Program-made: the position numbers and the translations under genes
Shown here: positions 54,259-64,000 of the stretch, piece by piece
How positions within the stretch are numbered: the first letter of the stretch is position 1
Layout of the letters: each line of letters starts with the position of its first letter
The notes under the pieces: generated by a model
The model's database searches: none
What the model was told of the DNA's origin: nothing
The model's input: only the letters and a program-made list of their open reading frames with translations
Origin: Cyanophora paradoxa
Taxonomy: Eukaryota; Glaucocystophyceae; Cyanophorales; Cyanophoraceae
Length of the DNA stretch: 64,000 bases
Assembly: GCA_004431415.1 (NCBI GenBank)
Contig: QPMI01000167.1
Location: 1 to 64,000, forward strand
Direction of reading: 5' to 3'

Positions 54259-56288
54259 CTACTCTGCCGGCGCCGCCTCCTCGCCGCCCTCCGCCGGCGC
54301 CCCCTCCGCGGGGGCCTCCCCTTCCGCGCCGCCCTCCGCCGGCGCCCCCTCGCCCTCCGCCGCCGCCGCCGCCCCTTCGCCCTCCGCCGCCCTTCCGCCG
54401 CCACCGCCCCCTCCGCCGGCGCCTCGCCGCCCTCTGCGGCCGCCGTCGTGAGCAGGGAGGGGCGGAGGGGCGGGGCGGGCAGCTGGGCACCGCCGGCCGC
54501 GGCCGCGGCTGCGCGCGCCTCCTCCTCCTCGGCCATCTTGCGCGCCGCCTCCTCCTCTTCTATCCGCTTGCGCTCCTCCTCCTCGAGGCTGCGGCACGGG
54601 CTCGAGGCGGCCGGCGCCGCGGCGAGGCGCGGCGCCGGCAGCGCACCGCTTGCGCTCCGCCTCCTCCTCCTCGAGCCGCTTCCGCTCCTCCTCCTCCAGC
54701 CTCCTCCGCTCCTCCTCCTCCGCCTTGCGCGCCGCCTCCTCCTCCGCTTTCTGCGGCGCGGCCTCGGCCCGCGGCGGGGGAGGCCGGGGCGGGGGCGGGG
54801 GCGGGGGCGCACGATGCGGGCCTCCTCCTCCTCGCGCTCCTTGCGCTCGCGGGTGAGCTCGGCGGCCTGCTCGCGCTCCTCCTGCGTGACCTCCTCCTTG
54901 TCGAGCTTCTTGAGGCGGGTGAGGATGATGAGGACCTCGACCCGGTAGTTCTCCGTCTCCGCCACGGGGTTCTCCGCCAGCGTCAGGTGCTCCAGCGCCG
55001 GCAGCACGAGCAGCTTCTTGAGCTCGTCGAGCGCCTCGATGCGGTTGGCGCGCAGGTTGAGGCGCTTGAGGGAGGCGAGGGCGGGGGTGAAGCCGTCGAG
55101 CTTCTTTATGCGGTTCTCGCGCAGGTGCAGCGCCTCGAGCGCCGCCAGCGCCTCCAGGTCCCGCACCTCCGCGATCCGGTTCTGCGCCTGCGCCCCGCCC
55201 CCGCCTCGCCCCGCGCCCCCGCACCGCCCCCCGCGCCCCGCCCCCCGCCCCCGCCCACCATCCACAGCGTCTTCAGGCTCGCCACGTGGACGCCCCCCGT
55301 GTGCTTCAGCCTGTTGCCGCGGATCTCGAGCCTCCTGAGCTGGGGCAGCTCCTGCAGGCCTGCCACCTCCTCGATCTTGTTCCCTGCGCCGGCGTCGCCT
55401 CCCGGGGCGGGGCGCGGCGCGGGGCGCGGGGTCGGCACCGTTGAGGTTGAGGTCGACGAGCATCGGGAGCTGCATCTTCTCCATCGCCTTGATCTTGTTC
55501 TTCGACAGGTTCAGCGTCTGCAGGTACTGCAGCCCGTTCAACTGCCCGCACTGCGCCCCCGCCCGTGTCAGATTTCCCGCCCCCGCCGGGGCGCCCCGGG
55601 GGGAGGGCGCCGCCCACCGACGTGATCTGGTTGCTCTCGAAGTTGGCGGCGATGATGTAGGGGAGCTTGGAGACTGCGCTGACGTCCGGCACCACGTTCT
55701 TCGACAGGTCGATGATTCGCAGATGCTGGAACTGCGCCACGATCGACACGTCGCTCACCGGCGGCTCCTTGCCCTGCGCCCCGCCCGCCGCCCGTGAGCT
55801 TCGCGACCCAAGCGCGGCGGTCTGCGCGCGGCCGCACCACGAGCGCAAGCTTTGTGTATGCGTATGAGAGGCCGTCCACTGTCGTGCTCAGCTGGCTAAG
55901 GCCGTCGCTCAGGACTTCGAGCTTGAGCGGCTCCCCTGGCGGCACCTCTGGCTCGGGCTCTTCCGGCTCCTCCGGCTCAGCCGCTTCCTGCGGATAAAGC
56001 GTGCCGTTAGGGTGCAACTATTGCGCTTCATGTCTGCCCTGCTACGGTGGGGGGGCCGGACGAGCCCCTGGAGACGCGGCAGGAAGCGGGAGCCAACAGG
56101 CTGACGTCCGCAAGACACTTTACGTATGTGCGCGGCGCCGGCGGACCCGCGGCACGGTCCTAGCTAAGAAGCCATTGAACTGCCCGGCGCGGAGTGCTGG
56201 CAGGCGCACGACGCACCTCTGGTGCCTTCTCACCCTCTTCAACATCCTCCTGCTGAGTAGGGTCGTCGTCCTCTCCGACTGGATCCAT
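54259..56288 (-). CDS. LRRC23: LRRC23 homologue, radial-spoke leucine-rich-repeat protein
   Basis: Exon 1 (56288-56217) is MDPVGEDDDPTQQEDVEEG with EKAPE. A GT-AG intron joins it to EAAEPEEPEEPEPEVPPGEP at 55987. Then GLSQLSTTVDGLSYAYTKLA and repeats in order: HLRIIDLSKNVVPDVSAVSK; YLQTLNLSKNKIKAMEKMQL; QLRRLEIRGNRLKHTGGVHV; ALEALHLRENRIKKLDGFTP; SLKRLNLRANRIEALDELKK; LEHLTLAENPVAETENYRVE. The cap LIILTRLKKLDKEEVTQEER and Glu/Arg/Lys coiled coil follow, then an Ala/Glu/Gly/Pro tail. This layout, including the acidic leader and the YR.E...I...LKRLDKE cap, is that of LRRC23, a head component of radial spoke 3 in motile cilia. The start was chosen because the only in-frame ATG needs the first intron. 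Confidence 0.88.
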
Positions 56289-56331
56289 CCGAATTCTGCT
56301 TTTCTTGGGGTACCGAGACTTCGTTCTCAGA

Positions 56332-57965
56332 ATGAACGCGACGAAGCCGCAGCGAAGCCCGCCGCCGCGGCCCCTGCGGAGGCCGCCCAGGCCGGAGAAA
56401 GCTCAGCAAAACGATTTCGCGTCACTCCCGACGTCGGCGCTCACGTCCGAGCTCGCCAAGCTCACACGGATTTCGGCGACGCTGCTGCTGCAGGATGGCG
56501 GGGAGAAGGTGCGCTGTGATCATGTAAAGAGTGCGCCTGCGCTCCGGTTTAACGCGGCGCCAGCTACGAGCGCGTGTAGAAGCGCTGCAGCGCGAAATCG
56601 AAGCCCGCTCGCTGGAGGATGCTCTGGGATCTCTGCACATGCATTGCGGTGATTTATTCTCGGATTCACTGCGCGCGAAGCTGCGATCTGCGCGCTCACA
56701 TGACCTCAGACCCGCCGGACCCAGCTGCAGCCGCGGCCAGTCAGCCCCGCCGTGCGACGCGCCGCGCGGCCGAGCCCTCATCTCATTTAAAACGGGATCA
56801 CTCCTGGCGCAGAGCTCACAAAGCTCACAAACGGGGCGCCTAGGCCCGAGACCGAATCACATACTCCGCCGGCAGTGCGCGGCGCGGCGCCTCGCGGTGC
56901 GCGTATCCGTGAAGTGAGCGGCAGGACGGAGTGGCGGCGAGCACGTCGGAGGGGCGGGAGAGGGGCGCGTCAGGTTCGACCGCCGGGCGGGGGAAGCCGC
57001 AGCGGACGGCAGTGGCGATCCCCGTGGCGCTCGCCGCGGACATCGAGGGGCGGTACGCGGCGGCGATGCGCAAGGCCGAGGAGGCGGCGCGGACCCGCAG
57101 CGAGGAGCTCACCCGCCGCCGGCGCGAGCTCGCCGAGGCCCGCGGTGCTTCCGCCCTCCCCGACAGGTGCCCGGGGCCACGCGAGACCTCTCAGCCAGCC
57201 CCCCCGCAAGCTCGCCGCGAGCAGGGGCCTGAGCGGGGGCGACTTCGACCGGGCGGGACCGTCCGAGGGTGCGGCGGTACCGGCGCCGGCGGTGCCAACG
57301 GCGGCGCGCGACGTGGCCACCCTCGCACCCGGCGCTGCCGGCGACGCACTCGGTCCGCTCAGGCCTGGGGCCGCTTTGGGCGTCGCCGCCTCTGAGACGT
57401 CCCGTGGACACAGCCTCCCGGTTCGGGCCTCCGCGGGGCGCCTCGCCGGCGAACTCTGAGAGCGACGGCGAGGGGGCCAAGGTGCCTCCCGCCCCCCGCT
57501 CCCCGTCCGGCCGCCCGCTGAGGGCCGCGGCAGCCGTACGACGTCGTCACGCTGCCGAGGAGGGGCGGCCATGGCCAGGGGGCCCGCCCGCGCGGCAAGG
57601 GCAAGGGCAAGGGCAGGGGGAGGGGCCGGGGGGGGGGCCCGACGCGGCCCGTAGCGGCGGCCCCCAAAGGCCCCCCGCTGAGGTGCGGGACCTCGGGATT
57701 GCGGGGATCAGATGTGGGGGCGCAGGGAGTGACGGGGGCGGGGCGGGGCGGGGCAGCCCGCGGTCGGCGTTCGTGGCGGTGGACCCGAGCGCGGGAAACG
57801 ACTCGGAGCAGGACGAGTGCGCCACCCTGCCCGCTCCGATCCCGCCGCCCGCCCTCACGCGGGGCGCCGGGGCGCCACAGGGCCCCCCTCTCGTTCGCGT
57901 GGGACGCCCCCTCGGGCAGCGAGGACGACGGCGAGGACGCCCGGTCGGAGCGGGAGTACGATTAG
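56332..57965 (+). CDS. Unknown Ala/Arg-rich protein, partner of LRRC23
   Basis: A possible first exon from the ATG at 56332 includes QNDFASLPTSALTSELAKLT and RISATLLLQDGGEKV. Next: VEALQREIEARSLEDALGSL; then AVAIPVALAADIEGRYAAAM with RKAEEAARTRSEELTRRRRE (coiled coil, about 57005-57140); SGGDFDRAGPSEGAAVPAPA; RSAFVAVDPSAGNDSEQDEC; and an acidic end, DAPSGSEDDGEDARSEREYD, at 57965. Only 43 bp separate its first ATG from that of LRRC23. A CTCAG just before this ATG could also be a splice acceptor, in which case the true start lies further upstream. No family recognised. Exon limits are approximate. Confidence 0.45.
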
Positions 57966-58141
57966 GCCGAGGCAGCGGGCGGCGTGCGCGCAGCTGCCGG
58001 CTGTCCACCCGTCTCAATGCACGTTACTCGGTGTTCTCAGGAAAAAGCGTGCGCGGCGTGCGCCATGCATCGGGGCATGCGGGGGAAAGGTCTCCTACCT
58101 CTCTCTTCTATCTCAAACTGCTCCGTGTTTCTGCTGCGCGT

Positions 58142-60280
58142 CTAGCTCGACTCCTCCGCCTTGGCCTCCTCCTTGGCGGCCTCCTCCGTGCTCTCCTTTT
58201 CCTCGGCCTTCTTGTCCTGCACAGCGCCGGGTGAGCTGCGCTGTCGGCCGCGGGGCGCGGGGGCCCCGGGGGAGCCGCGCATGCCTCCTTGTCCTTCTTC
58301 TTGTCCTTGCTCTTCTCCTTCTTGTCGCTCTTCTCCTTCTTCTCCTACGCATGCGCAGACACTCACCCCTGGGGCGGGCGGGCGCCGGGCACAGCCAGGA
58401 ACCGCACCTTCTTTTCCTTGCTGTCCTTCTCCTTCTTCTCCTTCTTCGGCTTCTCATCCCCCTCCTCCTTCGCCTCCTGTCCCCACGTCAGCCGCTGCCG
58501 AGGCTCCAGGCCGCGCCGGCCTTCAAACCAGGCACCATCTTTTCCTTCTTCTCCTTCTTGGGAGTGGTCTTCGCCTTCTTGGCGGGCTGCGAGAGGCGTG
58601 TCGGCGGGGCGAGGGGCGCCGGGCAACGCGCGCCGCACCGCCTCCTCCGCCGATTCGTCGGCTTCCTCCGATGCCGACTTGCGCTTCCTGTCCTTCGCTT
58701 CCGCCTTCTCCTTCTTCGGCTTCTCCTCCTTCTCCTTCTTCTCCGCCTTCCCCTTCTTCTCCTGCACGCGGCGGCGCTCGGCTCGTGCGTACGCGCGCAG
58801 CGGTGGGGGGGCGGACCTTCTTCTCCGCCTTCTCCTCCTTCTTCTTCTCCTTCTTCTCCCCCTTGTCCTCCCCGCGCTGCTTCTTCGACGGCTGCGCCGC
58901 GCCTCAGTCGCGAGCTCGCTGGCGACGCGGCCGGGAGGCAGAGGGGCGGGGCGCGCCATGACTTCCTTCTCGCTCTCCTCCTCCTCGCTGCCCTCGTCCT
59001 CGCTCTTCGCCGCCTTCTTCTCGGTATTCTTCTTCTTCTTGGGGGTTCCCTTGTCCTTCTGCAGAAAGGGCACTCAGTCGGACGCCCCGCCAGTGGCCGC
59101 GCCGGCCTTCTCCGCACCTTCTCTGAAGCCGCGCTGCTGCGCTTCCGCTTGGCGCCCTTCGACTTCTTGTCGGTGGGGGCCTCAGCGCTCAGCTGCGGGG
59201 CGCGTCGGCCCGTCGGCTCCCGCTCCGTGGAACAGCAGCGGGGCACGGGGCACCTTCTTGCTCTCCTTGTTCTCCTGGGGGTTCTCGAGCCAGTCGACGA
59301 GGGCCTTGATGAGGTCCTCCTTCTTGCCCGAGCGCGGCAGCTCCAGCATCGCCATCACGTCCTTCAGGAAGTCCATCTTCCACCGCCCGCAGCTGTCCTC
59401 CACCGCCTCCCGCTTCAGCTTCTCGTCGTACACCAGCCCGCTGAACTGCAGCAGGTTCTTCCGCGCCTCGCCCTGCCACACCGGGTCCGTGAGCCGGCGG
59501 CCCCCCGCGCCGCGGCGGACGGACCTTGGGGGCATGCTTGCGAAAGACAACACGGTGCAGTACCACGAGCGCCTCGTCATCGCGCGGGCGCTTTTCCATC
59601 AGGATTTTCACTGCCGCGAGGCCGTCGGCGTGGGCGCGATTTTGAGCGCCCCACAGCCGGCGCCTGCCCGCGCACCGTTGTGGATCTCGCCGAGCGGTGT
59701 GCCATTGCCCTTCTTGATCACAACCTCCTTATCCTTCTCGTCTGCAGCGATTGAGAGGCGCTCGACCTGCTTGTGCTCACGAGAGCTTTTGCGTGCAGGC
59801 TCGACGACGGGCTTGGGCTCCTTCGCCTTCTTGGGCTCCCTGGGCTTCTTCTCCTTCGGTTCACCGCCCTCCTCGCCATCCTTCTTCTCCTTCGCCGCGC
59901 CGCCGCGCCCCTGCGCCGGTCATTTCAGTTGGCCGCTTCCCGCGCGCCCATTGCCCGGTTAAGGAGGATGTCCTCGTAACGAAATTAATCACCTTGCCCT
60001 TGCCCTTCTTTGCGACCGTGGGCTTGGATTCCTCTGCCTTGGATACATCTGCCATGGCGCCGACCGGTCAGCAGTTATGCGCACAGCTCAGTGCGGAGAT
60101 CGATCAGTTGCGATTAACGCGCCGCGCCTACAACGGCATGTGCGTCCGGGGCCGGCGCAGACAGTTTCGCGGCGAACGCTCGCTTCAAACAGGCGCACCG
60201 GCCTCGGAGGCAGCCTCGGGCTTCGTCTCCTTCGTCTCCTCCGGCTTGGCGGCGTCCTTCATCTCAGCGTCGCTCGACAT
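58142..60280 (-). CDS. DEK: DEK chromatin protein homologue
   Basis: The ATG at 60280 gives MSSDAEMKDAAKPEETKETK; a GT-AG intron (60198-60047) joins it to DVSKAEESKPTVAKKGKGK. The core reads VVIKKGNGTPLGEIHN, VRMKILMEKRPRDDEALVVL, HRVVFRKHAPK, NLLQFSGLVYDEKLKREAVE and FLKDVMAMLELPRSGKKEDL, IKALVDWLENPQENKESKK. This matches the SAP-like pseudo-SAP region of DEK, which binds and supercoils DNA in chromatin. After it come many Lys/Glu-rich exons (KKEKKEKDSKEKKVRF; QDKKAEEKESTEEAAKEEAK) ending AEESS. The usual second, C-terminal DEK winged-helix is not evident; the tail is a long charged, presumably disordered region. Nuclear location is expected. At least ten introns. Confidence 0.85.
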
Positions 60281-60483
60281 CCAAGACGAAATTTGAAGTG
60301 GTCGAAGTGGGTATGGGATTTGGAGTGGGGTACGCGCAGAAGCGGTGGCAAGCGAGCGCCCCCCGCGTGCGGCTCACGCCCTATCGTGCAGGCGCTAGCC
60401 CGCAGAAAGCGGTCGCGTGAACCGGCCCTCGCCGGCGTGCGAGTGCCCTAGTAGGGCATCGGCGCGCATGTGTCCACCCGCGA
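60281..60483. promoter_or_regulatory. Divergent promoter region: DEK / GARP factor
   Basis: About 200 bp between the divergent start codons of the DEK gene and the polyQ transcription-factor gene. Confidence 0.4.
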
Positions 60484-61424
60484 ATGGAGGAGGGCGAAGC
60501 ATGCGACTACAGCGAGTGCTGGCCGCCCGGTGAGCCGGAGCTGCAGCTCGGTGGCCTGCTGCAGCTGTGCGGCACCGGCGCCAAGCAGCCTCCTGCCAGC
60601 GGAAGGCTGCAGACGCCGCAGCAACCGCCGCTCACAACGAGCTCGGTGCAGTTGTGGCCGCCAGTGCATCAGCTCGTGCCCGTGCCGCGGACGGTGCTTG
60701 CGGGGCCTTCTCAGCCGCAGTTCGAGCAGATGCCGCAGCAGACAGTGGCTGGCCCGGGCACGTCGTCACAGAAGCAGGCGGGGGCCGTCCTGCAGCACGC
60801 CAACGGGGCCGTGGCGGCCAGCGGCGTGTCCTCCCCGGCGCAGCAGCAGATGCGGGGTCAGGTACTGCAGCCGCTGCGGCACCCACAGCAGGCGCGCCCG
60901 CAGGTCCTGCAGGCCGCCATCCTCAGCACCGGCCTCGTCAAGAAGTCTCAGCAGGCCGACGCCGCGCCATCCCCTCCGGCCGCCCCGGGCCCGCAGGGCC
61001 GGCCCCTGCAGGGCGGACCGGGCTCCACGCAGGCGCCGCTCTCGACGGCGCGGGTCGAGGCAGCGCCTCCCTTCTCGACGAGAGCGGAGCTGGCCTCGCC
61101 CGCGACGCCGAGAGCAGGGCCTGCGGCGCCCCCGGCGCCGACAGCTGGGTCGGCGTTGCCCGCCGCGGTCAGAACGGAGCCGGCACTTTTCGCGGCGGGG
61201 AGAGCAGAGGCCGCGCCCCCTCGGGCGGTCAAAGCAGAGGCGGCGCGTCTTCCAGCGGCGAGAGCGGAACCGGCGCCGCACCTCGGGCCAAGGACGGAGG
61301 GGGCGCCTCTCGCGGCGGCGAGAGCGGAGGCGACGACTGATCACGACGCTGCTGGACAGGCCGTGCTCGGGTCGGGGGGTCGCCCCCGAGCGCAGAACTG
61401 GCGGCGGGAGGCGCGCCTGCTCGC

Positions 61425-61464
<40 letters not shown>

Positions 61465-61858
61465 GCGCCTCGGGCGGCGCTAGCGGAGCCGGGGCAGGTG
61501 CAGGGGCAGATGGGGCAGAACTGGCGGAAAGAGGCACGGTTCCTGGTCGAGCAGCGGCCGCCGCCGAGCGCCGAGCAGCGGCAGGCGCCGCAGGCCCTCT
61601 TCCGCCCCGCCCTCGCCGTCGTGCCCGCGCAGCAGCCCTTCCCCACGCAGCAGCCCGCCCGCCCCGTCACCCAGGCCCCGCAGCAGCAGCCAGCACAGGC
61701 GGCGCAGGCGCCGCCCCCGCATCTGATCGCGGTGCCTCTGCAGGCGGCTGGGGCGCGGCAGCCGCAGCAGCCCCTGCCGTTCGTGCAGATCCCCGTGCAG
61801 GTGCTTATGCGGCAGCAGCAACTGTTGCAGCAGCACGTGCTTCTACACAACCACAGCC

Positions 61859-61922
<64 letters not shown>

Positions 61923-64000
61923 CCTGCTGCCGCAAACCCCGCAAGGCCAGCAGCAGGCAGAGAAAGTGCAGCAGCAGACGCAGCAACAGCCGCAGCCGCA
62001 GCCGCAGCCGCAGAACCCAAAACCGAAGCCGAAACCCAAGCCGAAGGCGAATGCAGAGGAGGAGCAGGCAGGGGAGGCGGCTCGAGCGGGAGCGCAGGAG
62101 GGGAGCGGGGGGGCGGAGGAGGAGGGGGCGGGGCAGCGGGAGCGCAAGCGGCGGCGGGTGTGGACGGAGGAGCTCCACGGGCGCTTCCTCCGCGCCGTCG
62201 AGCGCACGGGCCTCTTCCGTGCGCCCCCGCGCCCCCGCCCGCTCCGCCTCCGCCCCCGGGCGGGCTGGAGCGGGGCGCAGGGGCGACGCCCAAGGGGGTG
62301 CTGGGGGAGCTCGCGGGCGAGGGCCTCACCCTCGAGCACGTCCGCTCCCACCTCCAGGTGCCCCCGGTCTCGCCGCGCCCGCCGCCCCCCGCCCGAGCCC
62401 GGCCCCGCGCAGAAGTACCGCGCCTCGATGCGCGCCGCGAACGGCACCTGGGACGTGCCCCACCCTCTCGAGGCCCCGCCCCAGGCCCCGCCCCAGGCCC
62501 CGCACCCCGCCCCCGTCGGCCCCGACCCCGCCCTCCTCGGCCCCGCCGCATCAGCCCCGCCGAGCCCCCACGCAGGTGCGCTCCGCCCCGCCCCGCGGGA
62601 TGCGCCAGGGGAGATGCGAGGGGGCTAGAGGGCCGCCGAGGCGTGCCGCGAGCGCGGGGTGGCTTTCGCGGCGCTGAGGGGGGCGCGTGGGCAGGGCCCC
62701 CCGCAGGCGCCCAGCCGCAGCAGCAGGCCGCCTGGCGCGCCCTGCACCCGACGCCCTCCCCGAGCACCCAGCCGCGCAGGCTGCTCGGGCGGGGTCCCTG
62801 GCAGCGACGCCGGCTTCGGGGGCGCCGGCGACGCCCGCGAAGAGGCCGGCCGCCGTCGCCACCGCCTCCCACCTCCGCTTCCTCCCCACCGCCGCTGCCG
62901 CCCCGCCCGTCCCCGCCGCCCCGCCGCCCCTGCCGGGTCCCCCTGCCGTCTTCACGACGCGCCCGCCGTGGCTGGCCTCGGGGGCGACCCCCGCGCAGGG
63001 TGGCCCAAGCGCGCGGGCCTCGCCGGCGACGGCCCCGGGGTCGGAGGCCTCGCGCCCCGCGAAGAAGCCGCGGCTCGAGCCGCCAGCGCAGGCCGGCCCC
63101 GCCGCCTCCGAGCAGGCCGCCGGCCCGCCCAAGCCCGGCCCCAAGCGCGGCCTCGCGAAGAGCGCCCGACCGGCCCCGGCTCCCGCGCAGGGCGCGGCGG
63201 AGGCGCAGGGCGCGCCGGGGACTCCGGCGGCCGCCGCCGCGCAGGGGAGGGCGGGGGCCGGCTCGCCTTGGACGGCGGGTGCGGGGGCGGGGCGAGCCAA
63301 GGAGGAGGTGCGGCGGGCAGCGCTGTTTGTGAGCGGGCGGGCCGGGGTGGAGCGGCACGGGGCGCGGCACGGGTGGAAGGCGCGGGTGGCCCTCGGCGGG
63401 CGCGAGTGGGACCTCGACGAGTGGGCCTTCCGCCGCCCCGACGCCGCCGCCCGCTTCCGGGACCGTGCGCAGCGCCCCCTCCCAGCCCGCCCCCTGCACC
63501 CCCTCAGCCTCCGCCCTCGCGCAGGCGTCATGCTGCTCCTCCACGGGCCCTCGCCCTCCTCCCGCCCCTCCCCGCCCCCGCCCCGCCCCCGCCCCCGCCC
63601 CGTCACTCCACGGCCCTGAGCGCCCCGCCGCCCCTTCCCCCGCCTCCTGCGGTGCTGCTCCGCCGCCCCCCGCCTCCTGCGCCCCGGGGCCCGCGCTGGC
63701 GGGCGCCTCCCCGCGCGGGCCGCCCGGCGCCCCGGGCCCCTCTCCGCCGCTGCAGGTCCAGCCTCCCGCGCCTGGTCCCCAAAGATCGCCCCGCCGCCAG
63801 AAGCGCTTCCGCAGCCGGCGCCTGCGCCAGCCGGCCCGCCCCGCCCGTCCCCGGCGACGCCGAGGCGGCCGCAGCCAGCGCCTTCTCCTGCAGCGTTGGC
63901 GGCAGCCACGGGGTCGCCTCTCCCGCCGGCGCCTCCTTCGGGGCCCCTCCCCTGCAAGCCCCTCCGCCGCGCGCCCCGGCGCCACAGCCGGCGGCGCCGG
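60484..64000 (+). CDS. PolyQ transcription factor with GARP/Myb and AP2-like domains, 3' partial
   Basis: From the ATG at 60484 (MEEGEACDYSECWPPGEPEL) the first exon is a long Gln/Pro/Ala-rich activation-type region. It has a twice-used motif (AQNWRREARLL and GQNWRKEARFL), 12 CAG codons at 61426-61461 and 20 at 61861-61920, and a Pro-Lys run. The GARP domain starts RERKRRRVWTEELHGRFLRA with VERTG, is split by introns, and continues ATPKGVLGELAGEGLTLEHV, RSHLQ and KYRASMR: the SHLQKYR signature of GARP/Myb-like plant factors. Later exons have an NLS-like AKKPRLEP and a probable AP2-like unit (SGRAGVERHGARHGWKARVA, LGGREWDLDEWAFRRPDAAA, about 63330-63470). The gene continues past the window. 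That the AP2-like part belongs to the same protein is inferred from the open frame and splice fit. Confidence 0.7.
61426..61461 (+). repeat. (CAG)12, polyglutamine
   Basis: Twelve uninterrupted CAG codons inside the transcription-factor reading frame. Confidence 0.97.
61861..61920 (+). repeat. (CAG)20, polyglutamine
   Basis: Twenty uninterrupted CAG codons in frame, coding polyglutamine between SLQ and HLLPQTP-like flanks. The use of a single codon points to replication slippage and a likely length polymorphism. Confidence 0.97.

Overview
This window looks like nuclear DNA of a very GC-rich, flagellated, probably photosynthetic protist. Coding DNA is dense and on both strands, and almost every gene is broken by short (about 50-100 nt) introns that are C-rich on the sense strand. 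Splice donors are a mixture of GT and GC, acceptors are AG. Two genes encode flagellar components (a FLA10/KIF3-type kinesin-2 and an LRRC23-type radial-spoke protein). GARP/Myb and AP2-like DNA-binding domains, a phytochrome-like protein and a probably plastid-targeted [2Fe-2S] protein point to an alga. A haptophyte or a similar GC-rich chromist alga is my best guess. This is inference; no marker gene settles it.

Layout. 1-1.1 kb: 3' part of a Cof-type HAD hydrolase. 1.6-3.6 kb: unknown disordered protein. 3.6-12.6 kb: a repeat island with lower coding density, holding a tRNA-derived SINE-like unit, three tandem copies of a 1.5-1.9 kb satellite-like unit built of ~150-bp subrepeats, an orphan gene with an in-frame amber codon, and palindrome-rich intergenic DNA. 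12.7-18.1 kb: phytochrome-like protein. 18.7-22.4 kb: LRR/PWWP/coiled-coil protein. 22.6-24.5 kb: F-box/LRR protein. 24.8-26.9 kb: small glycine-rich protein and a ROK fructokinase. 27.2-32.5 kb: head-to-head pair of claudin-like membrane proteins. 32.7-36.1 kb: thioredoxin-like ferredoxin and a second F-box/LRR gene. 36.2-39.8 kb: kinesin-2. 40.2-42.8 kb: mitochondrial acetyl-CoA hydrolase/transferase. 43.1-44.2 kb: His/Ala-rich protein. 44.7-46.1 kb: gene with the C-terminal zinc ribbon of Fanzor/TnpB nucleases, with a 72-bp minisatellite in an intron. 46.4-49.1 kb: coiled-coil protein and ARMC1 homologue. 49.3-51.7 kb: double-hotdog acyl-CoA thioesterase with a zinc-finger extension. 51.9-54.0 kb: disordered protein. 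54.3-56.3 kb: LRRC23. 56.3-58.0 kb: unknown. 58.1-60.3 kb: DEK chromatin protein. 60.5 kb-end: polyQ transcription factor with GARP and probable AP2-like domains, running off the window.

The genes do not form one pathway, as expected for a nuclear locus. Recurrent themes are flagellum (kinesin-2, LRRC23), chromatin and transcription (PWWP protein, DEK, GARP/AP2 factor), F-box adaptors, and acyl-CoA metabolism (CoA-transferase, thioesterase). The items most worth following are the Fanzor-like zinc-ribbon gene, the GC-CCG splice donors in C-rich introns, the satellite array, and the zinc-finger/thioesterase fusion. Exon limits for poorly conserved proteins are approximate; single-base errors in homopolymers are likely in places.
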